NCBI GenBank assembly: GCA_030762935.1
Contig: CM060883.1
Location: 30,064,501 to 30,128,500, forward strand
Reading direction: 5' to 3'
Length of the DNA stretch: 64,000 nt
From: Hymenopus coronatus
Lineage: Eukaryota > Arthropoda > Insecta > Mantodea > Hymenopodidae
Each line of letters opens with the position of its first letter. The stretch's first letter is position 1. The position numbers and the translations under genes were made by a program. Under the pieces are notes generated by a model. It had not been told where the DNA came from. It made no database searches and was given only the letters and a program-made list of their open reading frames with translations. This document shows positions 27,701 through 40,230 of this stretch, piece after piece.

Positions 27701-30700
27701 AAAAGGACCGTTAAATACCAAACTTGGTATTTAAGTTTGGTAGCTTCTAAGGATGCGATACGAAGATTTTCAGGAAAATTCATCCGCCCCAAACTACCCT
27801 TTACATGGAAGTTTTTTCTAAAATTTTGATTTTCTCAAAAATAGCTCTATCGACTCTTATTAAAATATCATATATTAAATGTATTTACCTCACCAATAAA
27901 ATGTATATCTTGAATTTTCTGGAAATAGTCTCTGAAGACTATTCTGGATGCATTTTACGGAATTTTGCATAACTACTAAACCGTAAGAGATGGACAAAAA
28001 CTTACCACTCAAACAATATAGAACTCTTACAATTTTCTCATGCAGGAATTTGTCAACTCATGTCCATACTAACAAAGGAACTTCACATACCAACCAGCTC
28101 TTGACTATCACTTTAACCTATGGTACTCCCTTATTTCGCTTCTACTTACAAGGAAGCAAGTAATAAGATTACTTCTGCTAATTTTTTCTCGATTAGAATG
28201 AAGTAAATAGAAGCATAAGCTTTTTAACATCATTTTTGTAGAGGCATAGAGATAGTTATGTGAATAGCACACATCAGATTTGTTTAATTTTATAGCCCCT
28301 TTTAACATCTAAGAACATACCGGGAGCTTTGCATTAGAAACAACTCGTCTGTTGGTTGGTTTTAAATCGTTTTATTTTCCTAAAGTACACACTCTTTCAC
28401 ACATACTTCCAGAGTCTGTGGGGGACAGGGAGTAATTCTGGTTAAAGAAAAGTTTCCCGCCCCAGTCTGGAATCGAACCCGGGACCTCCAGTGAGAAGTC
28501 AGCTCACTGGGCTTTGCAGACATAGACACAGACATTTTTCCAACATGTATTTCCACTGGAATCTCGTTATTGAAGTTTTGGTTTGAATATAAAAACTTTT
28601 TATCTAACATGTATATTTTACGTGGTAGAGACAGCTTTCTGTGTATTTGTTTTCAGATCACTCGCTACACGTGCAATCTCCGTCCGTGCGAATGACGTTC
28701 TTTTCAACATACCTGGCAGCCGTGATCGTCCTGGGAGCGTACTCAGGAGCTCTGGTGTCGTCTTTAGCAGTCAACAAACCTGAACTGCCGTTCAGCAATC
28801 TCCAAGGGCTCACCCTGAACGGTAAATACGAGCTCGGTGTGCCGAAGAGGTCAGCCATACACAACATGTTCATGGTGAGTAATATTAAACTAATAGTAAA
28901 ATGTTAGCTATAGAGCTTCTAGTAGCATTCGGGGCATTTTTTACACACCAGTACCTCAATATGACAATTCATCTACCCATTTGTATTATTTTCTCTACGC
29001 ATATGCAGAATATACTTATAAATGAGAGAAGATATCGTATTCTTCCCAAAAATTCGATACCTAAACTTCAATCCCAACATATTTTAGACCTCCTAAATAA
29101 AAAAAAAATGAACTTCCATTCACATGACTTTTTCTACATCACTACTGCAAATTATTTTTAAAAAAGGTTATTCTTCTATTTACTTCATGCTAGTCGAGAA
29201 AAAATGGCATAAATCGTCTTATTACTTGCTTAAATGTAAGTAGAAAGGAAATAAAGGAGTACCAAAGGCTAAAGTGATACTCAAAACCTGGTTGCTATGT
29301 CATTGAAATTCCTTTGTTTGTATAAAATTCTTATATGAGAAAATAAGTATTTTAAAGCAGAGACAAATAACAAGGAATATCTCAAAAACGATAAACTCCA
29401 CGAAAAAATGTATATGACATAAATTGTGTGTTTTAACGAGCTCCCATTTTCTATTAAGTAAGTTTTTGTCTATTCTCTTTCACAGAAAATTCAAGATTAT
29501 ACTTTATTTTTCATGTAAATATATTTAATATACGACAATTTAATCAAAATCGTTAGCATTTTTGAGAAAATAAAAATATTCGAAAACTTTTCCATGTAAA
29601 GTGTAGTTGGAGGTGGGGGAATTTTCTTGAAAATCTTCGTGTCGTGTCCAAACAAGATACTGAACTTAAATACAAAGTTTGGTATTTAACGGACTTTTCG
29701 TTTTTCTTCTATGCTGCCCACGGACACACAGACAGACGCTTTTCTAAAAATGCTTCTTTGGATTCAGCAGGTCTCAAAATATATATTTCCGGTGAAATCT
29801 TGGTGTCGAATTTTTGGGTGCGATACAAATCCTTCTCTATACACTACACTAAAAAGGATTTTTAGAAAAACACTCATACGTTTCTGTCAATCTGAGTGTT
29901 TCTGGAGAGCATAACTCTAAAACGAAAGGTCCGTTAAATACCAAACATGGTGTTATAGTTTAGTATCTTCCAAGGATGAGACACGAAGATTTTTGTATCT
30001 TGAATTTCCTGAGAATAACCTCTATGTTTCTGTTCATACTGAAAGACTTTTACACAACTGGTAAACCGTAAGAGGGAGTCAACAACTTGCTGCAGAAAAA
30101 TGTAGATGTCATCTAAATGCACGATCTGTGCTCTCTACATTTTTGTCGTAGAACTAACCATTTCCGAGATATTCCTTGTAATTGGTTTCAATTTTAAAAT
30201 ACTTATACTTTTCTCAAACAAGAATTCTTCTGTGTTTGTTTTGTTTTACTCCGGACCATGCAATGTCCATCGCATAGTGATAGCGTTTAAACATTTGATA
30301 ATTGTCTTAGAGTATTCCCTTAGTTCTCTTCTACTTATAAGGAATTAAGTAATAAGACTATTCTGTAAATGCTTATTTCAATTAGCATGGAATATAAATA
30401 AATATAATATTTTATAAAAAGTTTGTTTTCAGAATAGATAGAGTACGTCATGCGAATAGAACACACCAGATTTTTAGTCTTGGGATGGCAACAGGACAAA
30501 CTTTTATGATGAAATAGTTTAAATTAAACACATGGGTTTGATTATGAGAATTAGAAACTTTAAAAATGCTAACAATTAGAAGTTACACTTAAAGTTGGCA
30601 TTTCCATTCCGTGAATTCTCTGCACATCCCATTGTCATGCCAAACTAAACGTATATCTTAAATGTTCTGGGAATAGCTTCTGAAGATCTCTTCATTCTGA

Positions 30701-33700
30701 ATGACTTTTATGTAGATCGTAAACCGTAACAGACAGACAAAAACTTACTATATGAAAAATGTAGAACTCATTAAACACACAATTTACAGATATAGTAGTT
30801 TTTAGAATTAAACCCTTTCCGAGATATTCCTTGCTGTTGATTTCGTTGTTAAACTAGCGAGAAGTCAACTTTCGTTTCATCTCTTTTTTTTCACTCCTGG
30901 AATGTTAAAGATAACCGAGTTTCAATTTTTTCACATAACGGAGGCTTTTAGTTGATTTAACTATCGTTTTAGCCTAGAGTTTTCCCTATTTCCCTTCTAC
31001 TTGCGAGAAATCAAGCAATACAACAATACTTCACCTCCTGACTCCCACTGTCTGTATATGTGTTATCAGCAAATCGATGTTGATGTTGTGTGTTTAGCAT
31101 ATTCCTGTGAATGTGAGAGAAATATCTTTTCATTTGTGTCCGTGTTTTGGGCGTGCTAATGCTCCTCAAAGCAAATCAAGACCGCTTGATGAAAGCCCCT
31201 GCACAACAGAAAAAATTCTCAACACATGTGCCGGAGAAGTTGCCGATACAATCAGGGGTTGTTGAAAGTCGCACTTGATTCAAGAAGTATAGAAAAAAAT
31301 CTGTTACACTCACATGACTTTCACTATATCTCTACAACAAATTATTGTTAACAAGCTTATTTTTCTCTATACTTCATAAATAATGAAGATAAATATTAGC
31401 AGAAACGGTTTTATAATTAGTTCCTTATAGGTAGAACGGAAATAAGGAAATACACTAGGCTAAAACGACAGTCAAATCTTTTAAAAACTGGTTACTATGC
31501 AAATGAATCCCGTTTCTATGCCGGGTCAAGAGTTTACAACTTTCCAGGTGAAAAAAATTTTAAGTATTTTGAATCTGAAACAAATAATAGGGAATATCTC
31601 AGAAATGGCCAATTCCACGAAAAAAAACTTAAATGACATAAATGTGTTTTTTTACGCTATCTACAATTTTTGTGTAGTAAATATATATCTATCTCTTACG
31701 ATTTACCAGTTACGTAAAATTCCGCAAAATTCATTCAGAATAAAGCTTTGTCTATAGAGACTACTCCCAGAAAATTCAAGATATGCATTTTAATTGCCAT
31801 ATAAATATCTTTAATATACGGTACTTTAATCCAAATCGTTTGAGCCATTTGTGGGAAAACTAAGATTTTCGAAACATTTTCTACGTAAAGGGTAGTTTGG
31901 GGTGGGGGGGATTTTTCTCAAAATCTTCGTGTAGCATCCCTGGAAAATACTAAACTTAAATACCAAGTTTTGTGTTTTACCAACTTTTCGTTTTTGAGTT
32001 ATCGTGTTCACAGACACGCGGACACACATGTACCTTTTTCTAAAAAAAATCTTTTTGTTTACAGAGGACCCTAAAGCATCTATTTCCGGTGAAATCGCGG
32101 TATCGAATTTTTGGGTGGAAAGCAATACCTTCTCTATACACTATGTACATAGTACATACAGAGAAAGTAAACACGAATTAATATGCACGTTTACACTGTT
32201 TTACTGTGTATAATTATAACGGATTTTCCTGAAGATTATAGTACTATTCCTTCTTGGCTTTCTACCTCACTGGCCTGGGTTCGACGTTAGCGGGTTTAAG
32301 AGGATCTGCTGTGGATGAAGGTTTGTTATCCAGTTACACGTCCCCCGGTTTACAAATTTCCTTACTACCTTCACGAAATCGAAACCTTATCATTTGGTTT
32401 AATTTATACGGCAGAACTGTGTATAAGTGTTAGCAAAATATGGAGCAAACTAAATCCATAGAAATTTAACTTTCGGTTAAAGAAACGTGGTGTCACAGTC
32501 ATTTCCCTGGCCATTATAAAATGACACACACATTTATCTAGCTGTACAGTGTATGGCAACAAACAATAAACTTGCCTACCTACCTATCTATCTCCGTCCA
32601 TCCATCCATCCAATAAAATACAACTCGTTTATTACGAATTAAATCATCTTAGAGACTTGGTCTTAAATAATAGTTTCTTAAAGTGTGTTATTAACCCAAT
32701 ATAGACAGAAAAAAAATTATGTGTTACATTCACATGGCTTTCTCTACATCTCTGTAACTCTCCGCCGTTTATTTTGAGTGATATTCAACCTCTGTTCTTA
32801 CAGTATACAATACCGTATCTGCGATCATTGTTAATACAATTAGAAAAGGAAATTACGGAAAGAGGCATTCCAGACATTTTTCAGTTATGATAGGAAATCT
32901 GATGAAAAATCAATTTCAATGATTTTCTCTAAGTGTTCCACAATCAAACTGTTCATATAAAAGATTGCTGTTTTATCTACGTCGTGCTAATTGAGTTAAA
33001 TATTAGCAGAATTGGTCTTATTACTTGCTTTGTTGAAGTAGAACGGAAATAAGGGAACATTAAGCTAAAGCGACAGTCAATTTTTTTTAAAGCTGTCGCT
33101 ATTTGAAACAATCGAAGTTCGGTTCTCTTTTGCATTACCGGGAGTAAACCAAAGAGATAAAATGAAAGTTGACTTTCCGCTTGAGAAAATTACTTTAAAG
33201 TTGAAAAAATTACAACGTATTTATTGGAAACGGTTAATTCTACATACAAACAGTGTATTTTAATGAGCTGAACATTTTAAGTAGTAAGCTTTTGTCTATC
33301 TTTTACCGTTCAGCAGTTATACAAAAGTCATTCAGAATGAAGATATCTTCAGAGACTATTCTCAGAAAATTCCAGAAATACATTTCGTTTGTCATTAAAA
33401 TATCTTAAATATATGGTATGGTATTTAAAATTATTAGAGCTTTGTTTAGAGGTTGCGGGATATTTTTGAAAATCTTCATGTCCAATCCTGCGAAGACACT
33501 GAGCTTAAATACCAAGTTTGTATTTAATCAATGTTTCGTGTTTGAGCCATGTTACCCAGACACACACACACACACACACAGAACGTTTCTAAAAATATGT
33601 TGTGGGTTTTGAATTATATATTAATATCTATTTCCTTTGAAATCTCCTTCCTAGCGAAAGGTAATCCTTACTTGAAATGAGGCACTACGAGAAGTAAATG

Positions 33701-36700
33701 GAAATGGAGTTCTAATTTTTGGGTGGAGTACAATACCTTGTCTAATATTATGTACATTGTAGATACGTGCTAGAGAAAATAAAAATATCTGGCCTGAGGT
33801 GCTCCAACCATGGACCTCCCATTCACAAATCCATGGCTCAGCGGCTAAGCCCTCCGTGTGGGGCAGTCGGACCTTCATAAGAGTGAGATAGCTAGCTTAA
33901 CGTTTTGGTGCCATATTGCGACTTCCTAAGATCACTGCTGTGCAATTTTAAAAGCTGTATTTAACAATTGAATTGCAATATTATAGCTTAGTGCCCTGTC
34001 GGTTCTTTAAAAAGATTCTGACTGTTGTAACAGTTACAGAATTCATTCGCACTTCTTTTTTGGAAGAGAATAAAAACCTGTATAATTGAAAGTAAAAATT
34101 ATTTCTAAACAATTTTATTGAAAAGCCCTAAATGTGCTCAGGACCTCTGATACAGGAAATTGGAACACTTCTAAGATTTAATAACCTTTTGAATGTCTTT
34201 CCAGGAAGCCAAAGATGGAATACTAAGGGAGCTATACCAGAGGTTCATGGACCAGAATCCAGAAGACCATCCTTCCAATGACCTTAACGGTATGATGAGG
34301 GTGTGCGATTTGAAGCATTATGCCTTCATTGGACCTCTAGAATTCACTCTCAGCCAGCTGAAGAAAGTCAAATGTGCAGTGACGATGTTACCAGAGGTCT
34401 TCAGCAGATCGAGTGTCAGCATGGTGGTAGCCAAGGGAAATCCATACATAGGGCTACTCAACCACAAGTGAGTATATCGGGAGAGCTCGTCTTCAGCCAC
34501 ATGTACAGTTACTATGGTACAGAATTGGTTTACGGTTGAGCGTAGCAATGGTGGTAGACGAGAAAGTTCCATAAATACTGTATCGCTCTGGGTTAACGTT
34601 ATGGACAGGGGGAAGAGTACTTAGAAGAAGGGCTTAGTCAGGCAATAAGCCTACACTTGGTGGTGGTGAAAGGTAGTCATTACTTGAAATGAGGCACTAC
34701 GAGAAGTAAATGGAAATTGAGTTATATTTATATAGACACTCTTTAACTACTGTGGTTCTCGGAGTCACATTCTATATTGTAGTGAAAGACCGTTTAATTT
34801 ATCTCAGAGGCCTCTTAATCAGGATTGAGGTTCTTTTAAGTGCCGTAAATCTACGACTACGACACACTACAAGAGAGGTAACTCTAGATTAATTATATTG
34901 ACATTATTTTAGAAGAGGCTGAGGATGATGATCCTTTTAATGATATGTAATTTGAATTGGATACCTTATCTATTGACTCAGGGAGTGTAGTTTGTGTTCA
35001 GAGGCATTACGGGATGATGACAATTGGGTTTACGGGCCATCAACTGCTGGTTATTAGCGCCCTTAAACAGTCAATGAATATCAATAAAAGCAATCTAAAA
35101 GACAGAATGAAAATAGATAAAACTGTGGACAAAAAAGGTTTAAAAGCAAAAATAAAACAATACCTGATAAAAAATAAAAAGCCTATCTAAAAGCAGAGAT
35201 GATGATGGTGATGTTTAAGGGCGCTCAACTGCCTAGGACATTGGCGCCCTTAAAATAAAATCCTGACTATAACCAGTAATAAAATATCTTTGAAAATTAA
35301 AACGCAGGTAAAGGTAAAAGCAGTATATAACCAAAGTAAAATAGCTAGCCATCCCTGAAATCAGAGCTGCCTGAAACTGTAACATTAAGACTAAAAGAAT
35401 TAAAAACCCAACTAATTCAAAGTTAAGAATCCGCTTTATTCTCCAGCATCAGCTACCACACTAAAACCTCAAGGTAAAAGAAACTTGTATTAAGAATTTA
35501 AAAACCCTGTCCAATGCTCTTGATCATCTGCCAGAACCTCGGTAAGAGAGGTTCAAGGACGATCGAATGTGTCAGGTGACCACACTCTAGCAACACATGA
35601 CTGTTGCCTCCCCACAGAGCGCACAGACAGGAGCGCATTGCGGGAGATAGAGGTATTTCACTAGTAAAATGAAGTAGCTTCTCTTCGGAGTTATTAGGTT
35701 CCGTTGATGCGTGTAGCAATCATGGCCAAAAGATGTAAAACAGAGAGACAAAAGCTCAAATATGTTTCTTAAAACCAACTTAAGCATTACGTTAACATTA
35801 TCTTAAAAGACTAGCAAATATCGTCAGACAGCAAGCTAGATTCACAACTACGGCCAAAGGCCAAGGCTTTATTAGAAGAAGGGCTTATTTAGACAATTAG
35901 CCTACACTTCGTGGTGGTTAAAGATAGTCCTTACTTGAAATGAGGCACTAGGAGAAGTAAAAGGAAATGGAGTTTTATTTATAGACACTCTTTTAACTAC
36001 TGTGGTTCTCGGAGAAATTCTGCGGAAAATCAACTGATCTAACATCTGCTGTCAGCCCAACAGTGGAAGTTCACACTGTGTCTCACATTAGCATAAAATT
36101 AAAATATTGCTAACAGAAAATTAAATAATGTGGAAAAAGTAGAAGTGCTAAAATTTAAATGCGAAAATATAAATGTAATTATTTAATTGTGTAATGAGTA
36201 TCTGGAGAGTTCCTTCTCAAGCAGTTTCAGAAGGTCATGTTGTGTTACCAAATGTTATATGCTAATATTTAATTGTATTATGAATTTTAATAATTAATGT
36301 AACCCATTATATTTTATTAATCATCCTTTCTTCTCTTCTCTACTTCAAGGTTTAGGCAATCTGCCTTTTCTGACTTCGCAGAGTTACCTTCTCTTTTTTC
36401 GGCCGTTCTACATCTCTTCTTCCTATGGGATTGTATTTGTTTACAACGGTTGAAATTCTGTTTTCATACATCGCCTAGGTTATCTTGACTGTTTCCCATG
36501 TATTCTTCAATCTTCTTATTTAAATTATAAATTCCCAATTCTGCCCAGCTGTCACCGCTTTTATGCCGTCTTTCCTTGGACGGCTTTTGAACATTCTTAA
36601 AAATCAAATGTTTCCTGAGTGTATGATATTACTTTTTCTAGCATGTAAATATACTGTAGCTAGAGATAGTATTGTATTCCACCCTAAAATTCGATACCTA

Positions 36701-38189
36701 GAATTCACCAGAAATGTATGTGTTTAGGACCCCTGAGTCCAAAATAAGTATTTTTAGAAAAAGGTCCATGCATGTGTCTGCCAGTGATGCACGTTTCTGG
36801 ACAGCATTGCTCAAAAACAAAAAGACTTAAATACCAAACTTGTTACATTTCAAGGATGCGAAGGTTTTCAAGAAAATCTCCCATCACAAATTACCATTTA
36901 CGTTGAAAAATGTTTGAAAATTTAGTTTTTCTCAAAAATGACTACGATTTTGATTAAAATATGATATACTAAATATATTTACATGAGAAATAAAATGTAT
37001 ATCTTGAATTTTCTGGGAGTAGCCTCTAAAGACTTCTTTATTCTGAAAGACTTTTTGCTTACAACAACAAAAAGTGTAGATCATAATCAGTTGTATACAT
37101 TTTTTTTCGTAGAGTTGACTATTTTCGAGGTATTCCTTGCTATTGCTCTCTGTTTTAAAATACGCATTCTCATACGTGAATTTGTCAACTCCTGCAGTGC
37201 AAAGATACGAACTTCAATCACATAGCAACTCGCTTTTAAAAGATTTGACTGTTACTTCAGCTTGGTATACTCCCTTCTTCTTACAAGGAAGGAAGTAACA
37301 AGTCAATTTATGCTAATGTTTATATCTACTCTCATGAAGTACATAGAAGAATAGCATTTTCAAGATTATTTGTTACCGAGATGTAGAGAAAATCATGAGG
37401 ATGGAGCATATCAGATTTTTAATGTAATTATAATTGAATACTCTCGCGGTCTGATTTTACTCTGCCAAAACCCGCCAAAACCCGTAAATTTTTTTGATGA
37501 GAGCCTAACTATTCTCTCACTTCAGGATGAAAACAAATCAACAATCAGTGTTCTTATATTTTTGAAATGATTAAAATTAGCAACTAATTTAATAATTTTG
37601 TTAATTAATTTTTGTATCAATAGAGTCACCTTCTCCTACCTAAAATTCCGAGCTCTAATTATGTTCTGATATTCTCATAACCATAAAATGAAATAAAAGT
37701 TGTTATCCTTTCTGGATAAGCACAGAAAAATCAAGTTTTATTTAATTGTTGAATACTGGCTGTACAAAAAAACGTGTCTACAAAAACGAAACGAAACCCT
37801 ACCGTTCCTTCATTTAATAATATGGTCTACAGTGTCAAATAAACAAAGCCAGCATATAATTACCTTAATCCAGCTTACAATGATTTGTAGCATGATGTAA
37901 CATGTGTCCAAGGCCAGTTACTGAGCGAGATCTACACATAAGAAATTCGTTCACAAAATGAAAAAGATCTAATGCTTTACACTCACGTGACTTTCTCTAT
38001 CTACTCTACAAACAAACGATTCTTATTCTTTATACACAATGTTAAACGATATTAGAGATATGTTCTTTTTACTTAGATCCTTATAAGTGGAAGAGAACTA
38101 AGGGATTAACTTATGCTAAAGCGATAGTCAGAGTTTTAAAAGCTGTCGCTATATGATTGTAATTGAAATTCGCTTGTTGCACGACCGAG

Positions 38190-38224
<35 letters not shown>

Positions 38225-40192
38225 ACGGATGGCTTCTTGTTTGAGTTAAGTATTTTAATATCTTTTAAAAGGTTATCTCAACAGTAAAAATATAAGTTTT
38301 TGTCTATCTTTTACGACTTAACAATTATGAAAAAGTCATCCAAAATGGAGAGGACTTCAGGTGCTATTCCAAGGATTTTCAAGATGCACATTTTATTTGT
38401 CATCTTTAATCGGTTTTTAGAGTCATTTTTGAGAAAACCAAAATTTCCCAAAAAAATTCAATGTATGTGGTAGTTTGGGGTAGGATAGTTTTCTTGAAAG
38501 ACACTAAACTTAAATACTAAGTTTTGTATTTAACGCTATTTTTGAGTTCTGCTATCCATAGACACACACACTGATCTTTTTCTAAAAATCTGATGTGTTC
38601 CATTCACATAACTCTCTAGCAATTCCACAAATAAATTGTTCTTACAGAAGATGATTCTTTTACTACATCATGCTAATCAAGATAAGCATTAGCAGAATTG
38701 GTCTTGTATTTGCTTCTTTGTAAGTAAAAGGGAAATAAAGGAATATACTAAGGTAAAGCGAGAGTCAAATCTTTTAAAAGTTGATCGTTATGTGAAACAA
38801 TAGTAGTTCGGTTCTCTTTGCACGTCCATCAGTAAATCTAGAGAGATGAAATGAAAGGAGCTTTCCTGTTCAGAAGAGTTAACGTAGTTTAACATTGAAA
38901 CAAATATCTAGGAATATCTCTAAACGGTCAACTCTACAAGAAAATGTATACAACATAAATTGTGTGTTTAACGAGCTCAACAGTTTTTGTGCTAAGTTTT
39001 TGTCCATCTCTTACGGTTTAGCAGTTATGCAAAATTCCGTAAAATTCATCCAGAATAAAGTAGTCTTCAGAGGCTACTCCCAGAAAATTCAAGGTATACA
39101 TTTTATTTGTAAGGTAAATATCTTTAATATTTGATATTTTATTCAAAATCGTTAGAGCAATTTTTGAGAAAATCAAAATTTTCGAAAAAAGTTCCATGTA
39201 AAGCGTAGTTGGGGGTGGGGGGATTTTCTTGAAAATCTTCGTGTCGCATCCTTGGAAGATACCAACTTAAATACGAAGTTTGGTATTCAGCGGTCTTTTG
39301 GTTTTTGAGTCATGCTGTCCACAGACACATACACACGAGGACCTTTTTTCCAAAAATACTTTTTTGGATTCAGGGAGACCCAAAACATGTATTTCCGGTG
39401 AAATCTGGGTATCGAATTTTTGTTGGGATACAATATCTTCTCTATACACTATGTGCGTAGTACCTGTAGAGAATGTAAAAATAACTCCGTAAAATAATTC
39501 CTTAAATATCGCTCCTATCAAGAATCTGAAGTGCTCAATTCATATTACTTTCCCTACCCATTCTAAAAACTTCTTACATAACATTATTCTTTTTTCTACT
39601 CCCGAGCTAATCGAGATAAGCTTAAACTTAGTTTCTTATAAGTAGAAGGGAAATGAGGGAATACATTAGGCTAAAGCGATTTTCTCGATTAGACTTAATT
39701 AATTATTCGTCATATTTGTATCTCCAAGCACACGACATCTGCGAACTCATACCCCCAACACCCTACACTCACACACTTTGTTTTTACAAATGATAGGCAC
39801 AAATATGCATTTTACCTACACCCAAAAACCAATATTACGTTTTCAGCAAAGATAGGTGTACGTTTATAACCCTCTTAAAACAAATATTTGTATACAAAGA
39901 TGTGCATGTGTGCGTTTATGTGAGATTATACCCTAAACACGAAAAGTCGGTTGAATATGTAACTTCATTATACTGACATGCCCTTCAAAGTTGAATCTGA
40001 AGACTTTTATAAAATGCATTCCACCCCAATTATCTGTTACATGTAAAATGTTTTCTTATTTTTATTTTCTTAAAACCAGCTATAAAGAAGTTGATTGAAA
40101 TATATATATGATATACAGATGTGAACAAGAAATTAATATTTTTGACGATTTACTCTTTTTCTCTCTTCCATTCCACTTTGAGGTCTTACCAG

Positions 40193-40230
<38 letters not shown>

